Shown piece after piece: positions 47,392-56,987 of a stretch of 64,000 nt of DNA. Position 1 is the stretch's first letter, and each line of letters opens with the position of its first letter. The notes under the pieces were generated by a model. It was not told where the DNA came from, made no database searches, and worked only from the letters and a program-made list of their open reading frames with translations. Source of the stretch: Ceratopteris richardii (Eukaryota > Streptophyta > Polypodiopsida > Polypodiales > Pteridaceae); NCBI GenBank assembly GCA_020310875.1, contig CM035415.1, forward strand, positions 198,077,932 to 198,141,931, read 5' to 3'. A program made the position numbers and the translations under genes.

Positions 47392-48786
47392 AGAGTGCTT
47401 CGAGGACGAGCGTTGTGATGGTAAGATCGTAGATTTGCGACGTTGGAAGGTAAAAAAACTGTCATTTCAGTTCATTTTCTGTTTTTTCCTCTTCATCTTC
47501 ATCATCATCATCATCTCCACCTTCTTCCATCTTCTTCTTCATAGAAATTTCTTGTTTTTTAGTGCATTTTCACCATTTTCATACCATTTTTCATGCATTA
47601 TTGTGTGGGAAGGAGTTAGGAGGTGCAAGGGAGAGCAAGCGCTGTGTTTTTTTCATGATTTTCTGCTCATACGGAGCTCGCCATAGCCGGCGCTCATAAA
47701 TTTGAATTTCCCGCCAAAAAACGCGATTCTGTGATGAAAATCGCGATTCTGTGAAAATTCAAAATTTTTTGAAAAATCACGATTTTCAGTTTTCCCACCT
47801 AAAAGTTGGTTGAAAAGAATCGCGATTCTGTGTTTTTTCTTCAAAAACACGATTCTCTGCTCAAAATCGCGATTTTCAAAAAACACGATTCTCTGCTCAA
47901 AATCGCGATTTTCAAAAAACACGATTCTCTGCTCAAAATCGCGATTTTCAAAAAACACGATTCTCTGCTCAAAATCGCGATTCTCACAAATCACGATTTT
48001 CAGCGAAAAATACGATTTTGAGAAAAACACGATTCTCTATGACAAAATCGTGATTTTCATGCCAAAAACACGATTTTGTGAAAAACACGATTCTGAGAAA
48101 ACACGATTTTCAGTCAAAAACACGATTTTGTGAATCTCGATTCTCTGAGTCAAAATCGCGATTCTCTAAAACACGATTTTGTGATCAAAATCGCGATTTT
48201 CAGAAACACGATTTTGTGATCAACATCGCGATTTTCAAATCACGATTTTGTGATCAACATCGCGATTTTCAAATCACGATTTTGTGATCAACATCGCGAT
48301 TTTCAAATCACGATTTTCTGCTCAAAATCGCGATTTTCATAAACACGATTTTGTGATCAACATCGCGATTTTCATGTCAAAAAACACGATTTTCAGAAAC
48401 ACGATTTTGTGATCAAAATCGCGATTTTCACAACACAATTTTCTACTCAAAATCGCGATTTTCAAAACACGATTTTGTGAAAACACGATTTTGTGAACAC
48501 GATTCTGAAGGTACAAAATCGCGATTTTTTCAAAAGGTCCTGTTTGCCTGTTTTGACCCCCAGGAGCCTGAATTGGCATAACTTTTTCATCCCAAGTCCA
48601 TTTTTAAAGCTCTATAGCTCGTTGGAAAGCTCGTTTCAAATCCTACACGATCTCAACTGTTTTTTTTCAAGAATAATGCATTGATTTTGAGATAGGATAA
48701 TTTGAAGTTGACTCTCAAGTGGGACTAGGAAACCAGGGGGGCTCCCAAGGATTTTTGAGCAATACAAAGGGGGAGAAAATTGTGTC
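47392..48786 (+). repeat. NA-AB leader A with AAAATCGCGATTTT array (about 47,720-48,530)
   Basis: The start shares gaggacgagcg and gatggtaagatcgtag with the Gypsy-1 leader, including a (cat)n run. About 800 bp then consist of alternating aaaatcgcgatttt (a perfect 14-bp palindrome), aacacgattttgtg and aacacgattctctgctc units of about 20-35 bp. A 47-bp unit is repeated nearly exactly between 47,850 and 47,985. 48,540-48,786 is a unique-looking leader before the ORF. Open frames on both strands here are repeat translations. Confidence 0.9.
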
Positions 48787-50442
48787 ATGGGAAAGAAAAA
48801 AGCAAAAGATAGAAGAAAAGGGGCTAAGATCGAAAAAACGGAGGGCGATAAACATGAAATACATGAGATAATATCACATCAAGGTGAAACATTTAGAGAA
48901 AAATTGCAAGGAATCGAGGAAACGGGGGAAATGTCTATGGGGGTTGGATCCTTATTTGCAACAAGAGAATATGATAATACCTTTGTGCATATCAGAATAG
49001 GATATGACCTTAGAAAGTTGGGTGTTTATATCAATCCTAATTGTGAGTGGAATTTAATTCATATTGAGCTATTGACCTTTATCTTTGAGAACATTCAACC
49101 AACAACTCATCCTTCTATCCTCATGGATGGGGAACATTATGAATGCATGGGTAAAGTTGTGTTGCCTGTTATGGTGGATGATATGCAATTTTTGGAAACA
49201 TTCTTTGTCATGGATTGCATAGATGAAGACTTGATCATTGGCACCCAAAGGTTCATTACACAAAATCATCAAGAATTTGAGGTGTTTTCTCCACCTATTA
49301 TCTGTGCTTCTACATATATGTCTATGGAAAATCCTAATGACTATCCACCTTATGATAATTGGGGGCAAAATCATCTTTTCACAGAGCGTGCTTTTAATGA
49401 GAAAATTTTTCTTTCTACTCATGTTTTTGAATCTAATCCTTCTTTGAGTAAATCACAGGAAACCTTAGAGAATGGAGATATGGAGGACTCCAAGTGTTTG
49501 GGGGATGTGGAAGGACCCTCTCTTCCTGTAAATTTGGATTTCCCTCATGAAACCATAAGCAGGGATGATCTACACTCATATGATCAAGAAGGAGATGACC
49601 AACCAATGCCTTATATCACTGATCTGGAAAATGATGTCGACTCTAGGGTGAATCAGGACAATCCATCACCCATTTGTACACCTAGGGATTCTATGTGTAA
49701 TAAGGATAAATGTCTCGATGAATCTCTAGATCAATCTCAAACCACACAACCCATTGATCCCTTGCATAAGTCTGATGTAGGAATAGAAGATCAACCCTTG
49801 TTGCATTCCCTATGTAAAGATGAGTTTTCTCAAAAAGCTCACATAGAAGGCCCAAAAGACCCTTACATCAAGAAACAGAAATCACATTTTCTTGGTTATG
49901 TCAAGCAAATTTGGGTGGCCAAGAAATTACTTAGAGCCCAACCAAATCGCACTATGATATGGGTACCAAAGAAAGCCCTGGCACAAAATCAGTCCCCTCA
50001 CACTAGACTTCAAAATCTATGGTCTAGGCCTACCACGACTTATCCTCAAGAAAGACCACTTCCAATCAAAGGATCCCAAGCAATCAAGCCTAAGCTCAGA
50101 CAAAATCCAAGGGGGGACTTCAAGGCACTAACCTGCACAACAAAGACACCAAGGCGAGGTAAAGAACTGAATCAAGCACAGAGCTCCAATACAGATCAAA
50201 GAACCTCTTCTGCAAGGATAAGGGTTTGGAAGACAAAAGTACCGATAGCATCCACCAAAATAAAGAGCCAGCCACGATGGATCAAACCCTCAAGAGATCA
50301 TTCAAGCACGAAGTGGCCAAAGGTGATCTCTACCCAGTCGCAGACTGTTCTCAAATGGATCCCTATAAGGAGGAATGATCAGTTGTCCTCTCGAGATACA
50401 ATGGATACCTCCAACAAAGATGGCATCAATATCTGCAAATAA
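48787..50442 (+). CDS. NA-AB ORF A: dead-retropepsin protein with basic WVPK tail
   Basis: Intact 551-codon frame, and the only substantial gene in its unit. A Lys-rich start (MGKKKAKDRRKG) is followed at residues 65-160 by a protease-like fold: FVHIRIGYD, YINPNCEWNLIHIELL, GEHYECMGKVVLPVMV, FLETFFVMD and EDLIIGTQRF. The active-site D-[ST]-G is N-P-N (83-85), so catalysis is not expected. Residues 187-201 (YDNWGQNHLFTERA) are a ruined zinc knuckle, by comparison with NA-3. An acidic middle (about 210-350) leads to a basic tail with repeated Trp motifs (QIWVAKK, MIWVPKK, RVWKTK, KWIPIRR). I infer nucleic-acid or Gag binding. The nearest match here is the post-integrase region of Gypsy-2b. Confidence 0.75.
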   Translation: MGKKKAKDRRKGAKIEKTEGDKHEIHEIISHQGETFREKLQGIEETGEMSMGVGSLFATREYDNTFVHIRIGYDLRKLGVYINPNCEWNLIHIELLTFIFENIQPTTHPSILMDGEHYECMGKVVLPVMVDDMQFLETFFVMDCIDEDLIIGTQRFITQNHQEFEVFSPPIICASTYMSMENPNDYPPYDNWGQNHLFTERAFNEKIFLSTHVFESNPSLSKSQETLENGDMEDSKCLGDVEGPSLPVNLDFPHETISRDDLHSYDQEGDDQPMPYITDLENDVDSRVNQDNPSPICTPRDSMCNKDKCLDESLDQSQTTQPIDPLHKSDVGIEDQPLLHSLCKDEFSQKAHIEGPKDPYIKKQKSHFLGYVKQIWVAKKLLRAQPNRTMIWVPKKALAQNQSPHTRLQNLWSRPTTTYPQERPLPIKGSQAIKPKLRQNPRGDFKALTCTTKTPRRGKELNQAQSSNTDQRTSSARIRVWKTKVPIASTKIKSQPRWIKPSRDHSSTKWPKVISTQSQTVLKWIPIRRNDQLSSRDTMDTSNKDGINICK

Positions 50443-51452
50443 CATCGAAAACCTCGACGAGCGACAACCATGTGCTCTTTGCACAACCCTGTCTTATGCA
50501 CCATTCAGGTCATGCAATTCCAAAGCATGCATTATTATAGGGCCACATTACACGGCCGTGCATAGACACACTTGAGAATTCCAAGCACAAGAGCACATTG
50601 ACATATGTCAAATTTTTTCTATTGATACTAACTTTTGTGTTCTTGTTTTGTGATAATTTTTCCCACAAAAAAAAAAAAAAAAAAAACAAAGAAAAAGAGA
50701 GAGAGAGAGAAGAAAAGCGAGAGAGAGCTTGTTCCTAGGTTTGACTTATGGAACATGAATGAGTCATGCTTATGTGGACCATCAACCAGGGCATTCATCG
50801 ACAATGATTGGTCCATCATGATCCATCATGATGAAAGATGTACAACACGAAGAGATCCGCATCGACTGACCTTTCCTTATGGTAAGAATCTCCTACTTGG
50901 GCCACATTATAACCGTGATAGAGTAGGAAACCTTGTCATCAGCATACCCTTGAGCACTTAGCTCAAGACCCCAAATTTTTGCACCATACTTCTTCCAATG
51001 CATTTTCCAAGTAAGCATGCATAGGGCTACATTACAAGGCCGTGCACAAGGCACATACTTTTTTCAACCCATGCACTAACACACTTACCCATCATTCACT
51101 ATGGGTTATGAGTACTTGGCATGACTACTCTGAACATCATCTTTAGAAGCGCTAGAGGACATCCTGGGGGCAACATCAATACCTAGGAAGCGATTCGAAG
51201 CCAGTAGTTGCTCCACTCAATCTTGATAACCTCTTTTGAGCAACTCACAATCTTTGAAAGCTCACAACGATGCACTCATGTGGAATCCACGAAAGAAGCA
51301 CATACCAAGGGACTACGACTTGCAAAGGCTTGCAGTGACAAATGAAGAACCGGACAACCAACGCTTCCAAATTTGGAAGATAGAGGGCTCTTGTTCACAC
51401 AGAATGGATACTACCTCTCAAAGCACTACATGGAACAACCACTACAACAAGG
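50443..51452 (+). other. NA-AB 3' internal region A
   Basis: About 1 kb with no full gene. An A-run followed by a purine-rich (ga)n tract at 50,668-50,730 produces spurious Lys/Arg-rich frames. Towards the end, about 51,405-51,485 can be translated HYMEQPLQQGSVRDDRLERE, which matches the very C-terminus of the Gypsy-1 accessory protein (TQQGSVRDDRPER). So the 3' end descends from an accessory-bearing gypsy element. Confidence 0.7.
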
Positions 51453-51488
51453 GTCTGTCAGGGACGACAGACTCGAGAGGGAGGGGAG
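51453..51488 (+). promoter_or_regulatory. NA-AB pre-PPT hairpin and polypurine tract (middle)
   Basis: The hairpin GTCTGTCAGGGACGACAGAC (51453-51472) has a 7-bp stem GTCTGTC/GACAGAC. It is followed by TCGAGAGGGAGGGGAG (51473-51488), the PPT, directly before LTR 2. Confidence 0.85.
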
Positions 51489-51929
51489 TGTTGGAACTCA
51501 AGGTCAAGCACAAGCATGAAAGCACATCAGAAAGGTGGACACACACAAGAAGAAGGAGCAAGTAGGGAGCTCCATGAAGTACATGTCAACTCTTTAGAAG
51601 AATCCCCTACAAAACTATTGATTTCCATCACTAAAACCATTGTAAATACCATTTTCTATTTTTGTAGCTCCATTTTGTGCAAGCCGAGGAGTCCTCGACC
51701 TTGAGGAGTATTAGAAGTACCATCGTACCAACTTTCATAATTTTTAGACTTCGTTTGAGCCCTCAAATAAGCCCTGGAACCTAATTTTTAACTAGTCCGG
51801 ACACTAGGTCTGGACAGGGCCAAAACTAGTCAAAAAACTATATAAAGAGCTAGAGAGCTCATTTTTGGGTTAGCTTCTTGTAGATTTCAGCTTTGTAATA
51901 GATTTCTTTAGTAATCAAAGTCCTTCCAT
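51489..51929 (+). repeat. NA-AB LTR 2, truncated
   Basis: Identical in layout to LTR 1 for 441 bp (TATATAAA included), then breaks at ...gtccttccat and continues as cgtgattttgag, which corresponds to leader position about 48,010. About 167 bp of LTR, the PBS and about 640 bp of leader are missing at this join. Confidence 0.92.
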
Positions 51930-52747
51930 CGTGATTTTGAGAAAAACACGATTCTCTATGACAAAATCGCGATTTTCATGCCAAAAACACGATTTTGTGA
52001 AAAAAAGGCGATTCTGTGTAATCACGATTTTTTTGCTCAAAATCGCGATTTTCTAAAAACACGATTCTGTGCTCAAAATCGCGATTTTCATGTCAAAAGA
52101 AACACGATTTTCTAAAAACACGATTTTCAGCGGGCTCAAAATCGCGATTCTCACAAATCACGATTTTCAGCCAAAAAACACGATTTTGTTAAAAACACGA
52201 TTCTGAGAAAACTCGATTTTGTGAAAAAACACGATTTTGTAAATCACGATTCTCTGAGTCAAAATCGCGATTTTCAAAAACACGATTCTGTGCTCAAAAT
52301 CGCGATTTTCATGTAAAAAAAAAACACGATTCTCTAAAACATGATTCTGTGCCCAAAATCGCGATTTTCATAAACACGATTTTGTGATCAACATCGCGAT
52401 TTTCAAAAACACGATTTTGTGATCAACATCGCGATTTTTAGAAACACGATTTTGTGAACACGATTCTCAAGGTACAAAATCGCGATTTTTTCAAAAGGTC
52501 CTTTTTGCCTGTTTTGACCCCCAGGAGCCTGAATTGGCATAACTTTTTCATCCCAAGTCCATTTTTAAAGCTCTATAGCTCGTTGGAAAGCTCGTTTCAA
52601 ATCCTACACGATCTCAACTGTTTTTTTTCAAGAATAATGCATTGATTTTGAGATAGGATAATTTGAAGTTGACTCTCAAGTGGGACTAGGAAACCAGGGG
52701 GGCTCCCAAGGATTTTTGAGCAATACAAAGGGGGAGAAAATTGTGTC
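51930..52747 (+). repeat. NA-AB leader B with palindromic array (about 51,930-52,490)
   Basis: Same aaaatcgcgatttt / aacacgattttgtg words as leader A, but in a different order and number, so the arrays have rearranged since duplication although the flanking ORFs are almost identical. 52,491-52,747 matches 48,530-48,786 nearly base for base. Confidence 0.88.
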
Positions 52748-54403
52748 ATGGGAAAGAAAAAAGCAAAAGATAGAAGAAAAGGGGCTAAGATCGAAAAAAC
52801 GGAGGGCGATAAACATGAAATACATGAGATAATATCACATCAAGGTGAAACATTTAGAGAAAAATTGCAAGGAATCGAGGAAACGGGGGAAATGTCTATG
52901 GGGGTTGGATCCTTATTTGCAACAAGAGAATATGATAATACCTTTGTGCATATCAGAATAGGATATGACCTTAGAAAGTTGGGTGTTTATATCAATCCTA
53001 ATTGTGAGTGGAATTTAATTCATATTGAGCTATTGACCTTTATCTTTGAGAACATTCAACCAACAACTCATCCTTCTATCCTCATGGATGGGGAACATTA
53101 TGAATGCATGGGTAAAGTTGTGTTGCCTGTTATGGTGGATGATATGCAATTTTCGGAAACATTCTTTGTCATGGATTGCATAGATGAAGACTTGATCATT
53201 GGCACCCAAAGGTTCATTACACAAAATCATCAAGAATTTGAGGTGTTTTCTCCACCTATTATCTGTGCTTCTACATATATGTCTATGGAAAATCCTAATG
53301 ACTATCCACCTTATGATAATTGGGGGCAAAATCATCTTTTCACAGAGCGTGCTTTTAATGAGAAAATTTTTCTTTCTACTCATGTTTTTGAATCTAATCC
53401 TTCTTTGAGTAAATCACAGGAAACCTTAGAGAATGGAGATATGGAGGACTCCAAGTGTTTGGGGGATGTGGAAGGACCCTCTCTTCCTGTAAATTTGGAT
53501 TTCCCTCATGAAACCATAAGCAGGGATGATCTACACTCATATGATCAAGAAGGAGATGACCAACCAATGCCTTATATCACTGATCTGGAAAATGATGTCG
53601 ACTCTAGGGTGAATCAGGACAATCCATCACCCATTTGTACACCTAGGGATTCTATGTGTAATAAGGATAAATGTCTCGATGAATCTCTAGATCAATCTCA
53701 AACCACACAACCCATTGATCCCTTGCATAAGTCTGATGTAGGAATAGAAGATCAACCCTTGTTGCATTCCCTATGTAAAGATGAGTTTTCTCAAAAAGCT
53801 CACATAGAAGGCCCAAAAGACCCTTACATCAAGAAACAGAAATCACATTTTCTTGGTTATGTCAAGCAAATTTGGGTGGCCAAGAAATTACTTAGAGCCC
53901 AACCAAATCGCACTATGATATGGGTACCAAAGAAAGCCCTGGCACAAAATCAGTCCCCTCACACTAGACTTCAAAATCTATGGTCTAGGCCTACCACGAC
54001 TTATCCTCAAGAAAGACCACTTCCAATCAAAGGATCCCAAGCAATCAAGCCTAAGCTCAGACAAAATCCAAGGGGGGACTTCAAGGCACTAACCTGCACA
54101 ACAAAGACACCAAGGCGAGGTAAAGAACTGAATCAAGCACAGAGCTCCAATACAGATCAAAGAACCTCTTCTGCAAGGATAAGGGTTTGGAAGACAAAAG
54201 TACCGATAGCATCCACCAAAATAAAGAGCCAGCCACGATGGATCAAACCCTCAGGAGATCATTCAAGCACGAAGTGGCCAAAGGTGATCTCTACCCAGTC
54301 GCAGACTGTTCTCAAATGGATCCCTATAAGGAGGAATGATCAGTTGTCCTCTCGAGATACAATGGATACCTCCAACAAAGATGGCATCAATATCTGCAAA
54401 TAA
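52748..54403 (+). CDS. NA-AB ORF B: second copy of the dead-retropepsin protein
   Basis: 551 codons. By eye it differs from ORF A only at a Leu-to-Ser change (residue 136, FLETFF to FSETFF) and an Arg-to-Gly change near residue 510. Same Lys-rich start, N-P-N in place of the protease active site, acidic middle and Trp/Lys tail. Because this unit lacks its own PBS and full upstream LTR, any expression would come from the truncated LTR 2, which keeps its TATA box. The near identity shows recent duplication and says little about selection. Confidence 0.75.
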   Translation: MGKKKAKDRRKGAKIEKTEGDKHEIHEIISHQGETFREKLQGIEETGEMSMGVGSLFATREYDNTFVHIRIGYDLRKLGVYINPNCEWNLIHIELLTFIFENIQPTTHPSILMDGEHYECMGKVVLPVMVDDMQFSETFFVMDCIDEDLIIGTQRFITQNHQEFEVFSPPIICASTYMSMENPNDYPPYDNWGQNHLFTERAFNEKIFLSTHVFESNPSLSKSQETLENGDMEDSKCLGDVEGPSLPVNLDFPHETISRDDLHSYDQEGDDQPMPYITDLENDVDSRVNQDNPSPICTPRDSMCNKDKCLDESLDQSQTTQPIDPLHKSDVGIEDQPLLHSLCKDEFSQKAHIEGPKDPYIKKQKSHFLGYVKQIWVAKKLLRAQPNRTMIWVPKKALAQNQSPHTRLQNLWSRPTTTYPQERPLPIKGSQAIKPKLRQNPRGDFKALTCTTKTPRRGKELNQAQSSNTDQRTSSARIRVWKTKVPIASTKIKSQPRWIKPSGDHSSTKWPKVISTQSQTVLKWIPIRRNDQLSSRDTMDTSNKDGINICK

Positions 54404-55412
54404 CATCGAAAACCTCGACGAGCGACAACCATGTGCTCTTTGCACAACCCTGTCTTATGCACCATTCAGGTCATGCAATTCCAAAGCATGCATTATTATA
54501 GGGCCACATTACACGGCCGTGCATAGACACACTTGAGAATTCCAAGCACAAGAGCACATTGACATATGTCAAATTTTTTCTATTGATACTAACTTTTGTG
54601 TTCTTGTTTTGTGATAATTTTTCCCACAAAAAAAAAAAAAAAAAAACAAAGAAAAAGAGAGAGAGAGAGAAGAAAAGCGAGAGAGAGCTTGTTCCTAGGT
54701 TTGACTTATGGAACATGAATGAGTCATGCTTATGTGGACCATCAACCAGGGCATTCATCGACAATGATTGGTCCATCATGATCCATCATGATGAAAGATG
54801 TACAACACGAAGAGATCCGCATCGACTGACCTTTCCTTATGGTAAGAATCTCCTACTTGGGCCACATTATAACCGTGATAGAGTAGGAAACCTTGTCATC
54901 AGCATACCCTTGAGCACTTAGCTCAAGACCCCAAATTTTTGCACCATATTTCTTCCAATGCATTTTCCAAGTAAGCATGCATAGGGCTACATTACAAGGC
55001 CGTGCACAAGGCACATACTTTTTTCAACCCATGCACTAACACACTTACCCATCATTCACTATGGGTTATGAGTACTTGGCATGACTACTTTGAACATCAT
55101 CTTTAGAAGCGCTAGAGGACATCCTGGGGGCAACATCAATACCTAGGAAGCGATTCGAAGCTAGTAGTTGCTCCACTCAATCTTGATAACCTCTTTTGAG
55201 CAACTCACAATCTTTGAAAGCTCACAACGATGCACTCATGTGGAATCCACGAAAGAAGCACATACCAAGGGACTACGACTTGCAAAGGCTTGCAGTGACA
55301 AATGAAGAACCGGACAACCAATGCTTCCAAATTTGGAAGATAGAGGGCTCTTGTTCACACAAAATGGATACTACCTCTCAAAGCACTACATGGAACAACC
55401 ACTACAACAAGG
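54404..55412 (+). other. NA-AB 3' internal region B
   Basis: Copy of 50,443-51,452 with scattered substitutions, including the A-run and (ga)n tract near 54,628-54,690 and the SVRDDR-coding end. No separate gene. Confidence 0.8.
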
Positions 55413-55448
55413 GTCTGTCAGGGACGACAGACTCGAGAGGGAGGGGAG
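55413..55448 (+). promoter_or_regulatory. NA-AB pre-PPT hairpin and polypurine tract (right)
   Basis: Same as 51453-51488: 7-bp stem GTCTGTC/GACAGAC (55413-55432), then the PPT (55433-55448) abutting LTR 3. Confidence 0.85.
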
Positions 55449-56061
55449 TGTTGGAACTCAAGGTCAAGCACAAGCATGAAAGCACATCAGAAAGGTGGAC
55501 ACACACAAGAAGAAGGAGCAAGTAGGGAGCTCCATGAAGTACATGTCAACTCTTTAGAAGAATCCCCTACAAAACTATTGATTTCCATCACTAAAACCAT
55601 TGTAAATACCATTTTCTATTTTTGTAGCTCCATTTTGTGCAAGCCGAGGAGTCCTCGAGCTTGAGGAGTATTAGAAGTACCATCGTACCAACTTTCATAA
55701 TTTTTAGACTTCGTTTGAACCCTCAAATAAGCCCTGGAACCTAATTTTTAACTAGTCCGGACACTAGGTCTGGACAGGGCCAAAACTAGTCAAAAACCTA
55801 TAAAAAGAGCTTGAGAGCTCATTTTTGAGGTGAGCTTCTTGTAGATTTCAGTTTTGTAATAGATTTCTCTTTTGTAATCAAACTCCTTCCATTGTTCCTC
55901 TCTTTGATCTTACCTTGTGTGCGTGTGTGTGTATGTGTGTGCATGCTTGCGTGTGCTTTCTCTCACACACTTGTGCCTTCACATGCTCGTGGTCTTCATA
56001 CCGGTCCTCACGTCTCCGCGGATTGACAAGTAAAGGAGGTGGTGCTTACGCTTGAGCTACA
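55449..56061 (+). repeat. NA-AB LTR 3 (613 bp)
   Basis: TGTTGGAAC...GAGCTACA, full length, followed by TSD copy cttgg. It differs from LTR 1 by small substitutions and indels, for example in the U5 region (cttttgtaatcaaactcc). Confidence 0.93.
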
Positions 56062-56296
56062 CTTGGCCAAAGGGTTGAGAATTGCAGAACATCATTTAGC
56101 CACAGACGTGATGGAGTACTACATCCAACGACCCACTCAACAAGGTTCTGTCAGAGACGACAGACCCGAGAGAGGGGGGGGTGTTAGCAGTAGTCAAGGA
56201 ACTGAAGGACTCACAAGGCAAGGAAGCTTACGAAGGGAGTCAGAGCGAAGAGAAGGCACAAGCAGACAGAGTAGTCAACGACGATCTGGCAAGTAG
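56062..56296 (+). pseudogene. Gypsy-1 accessory protein, C-terminal tail
   Basis: Picks up the accessory frame after NA-AB: the TSD bases cttgg encode the end of LLTNL and continue in phase as AKGLRIAEHHLATDVMEYYI, then QQGSVRDDRPERGGG. The frame does not stop at the PPT; it runs 38 codons into the 3' LTR (VSSSQGTEGL... Ser/Arg/Gln-rich) and stops at 56,296. In-phase continuity across NA-AB supports both the accessory frame and the exact insertion site. Confidence 0.85.
56147..56181 (+). promoter_or_regulatory. Gypsy-1 pre-PPT hairpin and polypurine tract
   Basis: Hairpin TCTGTCAGAGACGACAGA (56147-56164), 6-bp stem TCTGTC/GACAGA. The PPT is gagagaggggggg (about 56,169-56,181), directly before the LTR. 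Confidence 0.82.
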
Positions 56297-56982
56297 GCCA
56301 GCAAGGAAGCTTACGAAGGGAGTCAGAGCGAAGAGAAGGCACAAGCAGACAGAGTAGTCAACGATGATCTGGCAAGTAGGCCATTATTTTTTCAGGAAAC
56401 TAAAGCATATCAAAGAGGTGGACACACAAGGAGAAGGAGCAAGTAGGGAGCTCGAAGATGTGTATGTCAAAATCGTTAGAAGAAATCCCTACAACAATAG
56501 TGATTTTCATCACTAAAAGCCATTGTAGATACCATTTCATATTTTTGTAGCTCCATTTTGTGCAAGCCAAGGAGTCCTTGAGCTTGAGGAGCATTTGAAG
56601 TAGCTACCTACCAATTTTCATAATTTTTAGACTTCGTTTGAGTCTTCAAATAGGCCCTAGAACCTAATTTTTAACTAGGTCGGACACTAGGTCTAGACAC
56701 GGCCAAAACCTTGTCAAAAACTATAAATAGAGCTAGAGAGCTCATTTTTGAGGTTAGCTTGTAATTGATTTGAACTTGTGTGAGCTTTTTGGAAGTAATC
56801 TAAAGAACTCCATTGCTTCTCACTCTTTGTCTTACCTTGTGTGCGCGTGTGTGTGTATATGTGTGCATGTTAGTGTGCTTCTCACTCACGCACTTGTGCC
56901 TTCACTTGCTCGAGGTCATCATACCATCCTCACATCTTCCCGGATTGACATTAAAGGAGGTGCTACTCATCACTGAGCTACA
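56182..56982 (+). repeat. Gypsy-1 3' LTR
   Basis: TGTTAGCAG...GAGCTACA, 801 bp, with the same 83-bp tandem duplication (56218-56300, 56301-56383) and TATAAATA at 56722-56729. Followed by TSD aaggt. Confidence 0.93.
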
Positions 56983-56987
56983 AAGGT

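Larger units (their letters stand above)
46759..56061 (+). mobile_element. NA-AB, tandem non-autonomous element (LTR-int-LTR-int-LTR)
   Basis: Inserted in the Gypsy-1 accessory frame with TSD cttgg at 46754-46758 and 56062-56066. Three LTRs (46759-47366; 51489-51929, truncated; 55449-56061) alternate with two internal regions offset by about 3,960 bp. Each internal region carries one 551-codon ORF. The second internal region lacks PBS and early leader because the middle LTR runs directly into the leader repeats. The ORFs differ at very few positions, so the duplication is recent. There is no gag core, RT or integrase. Confidence 0.93.
29272..56982 (+). mobile_element. Gypsy-1, Tat-like Ty3/gypsy element with internal pol deletion
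   Basis: LTRs of 798 bp (29272-30069) and 801 bp (56182-56982) with identical 5-bp TSD aaggt at 29267-29271 and 56983-56987. Order: LTR, tRNA-Asp PBS, leader with repeat array, gag, zinc knuckles, protease, RT, then a deletion of RNase H and integrase, accessory protein, PPT, LTR. Two later elements sit inside it (LARD 32353-38921; NA-AB 46759-56061); without them it is about 11.8 kb. Lacking integrase, it could itself have moved only in trans, unless the deletion came after insertion. Confidence 0.92.

Noticed and set aside
47653..48287. Open frames of 60-125 codons on both strands (repeating FSKNTILCSKSR-like and FENRDFEQRIV-like text)
   Set aside because: They are translations of the palindromic leader array; they repeat on both strands and have no independent motif.
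50628..50961. Lys/Arg/Glu-rich frame (and its copy at 54,559-54,921)
   Set aside because: It comes from an A-run plus (ga)n purine tract and lacks conserved motifs; the downstream part has no support.
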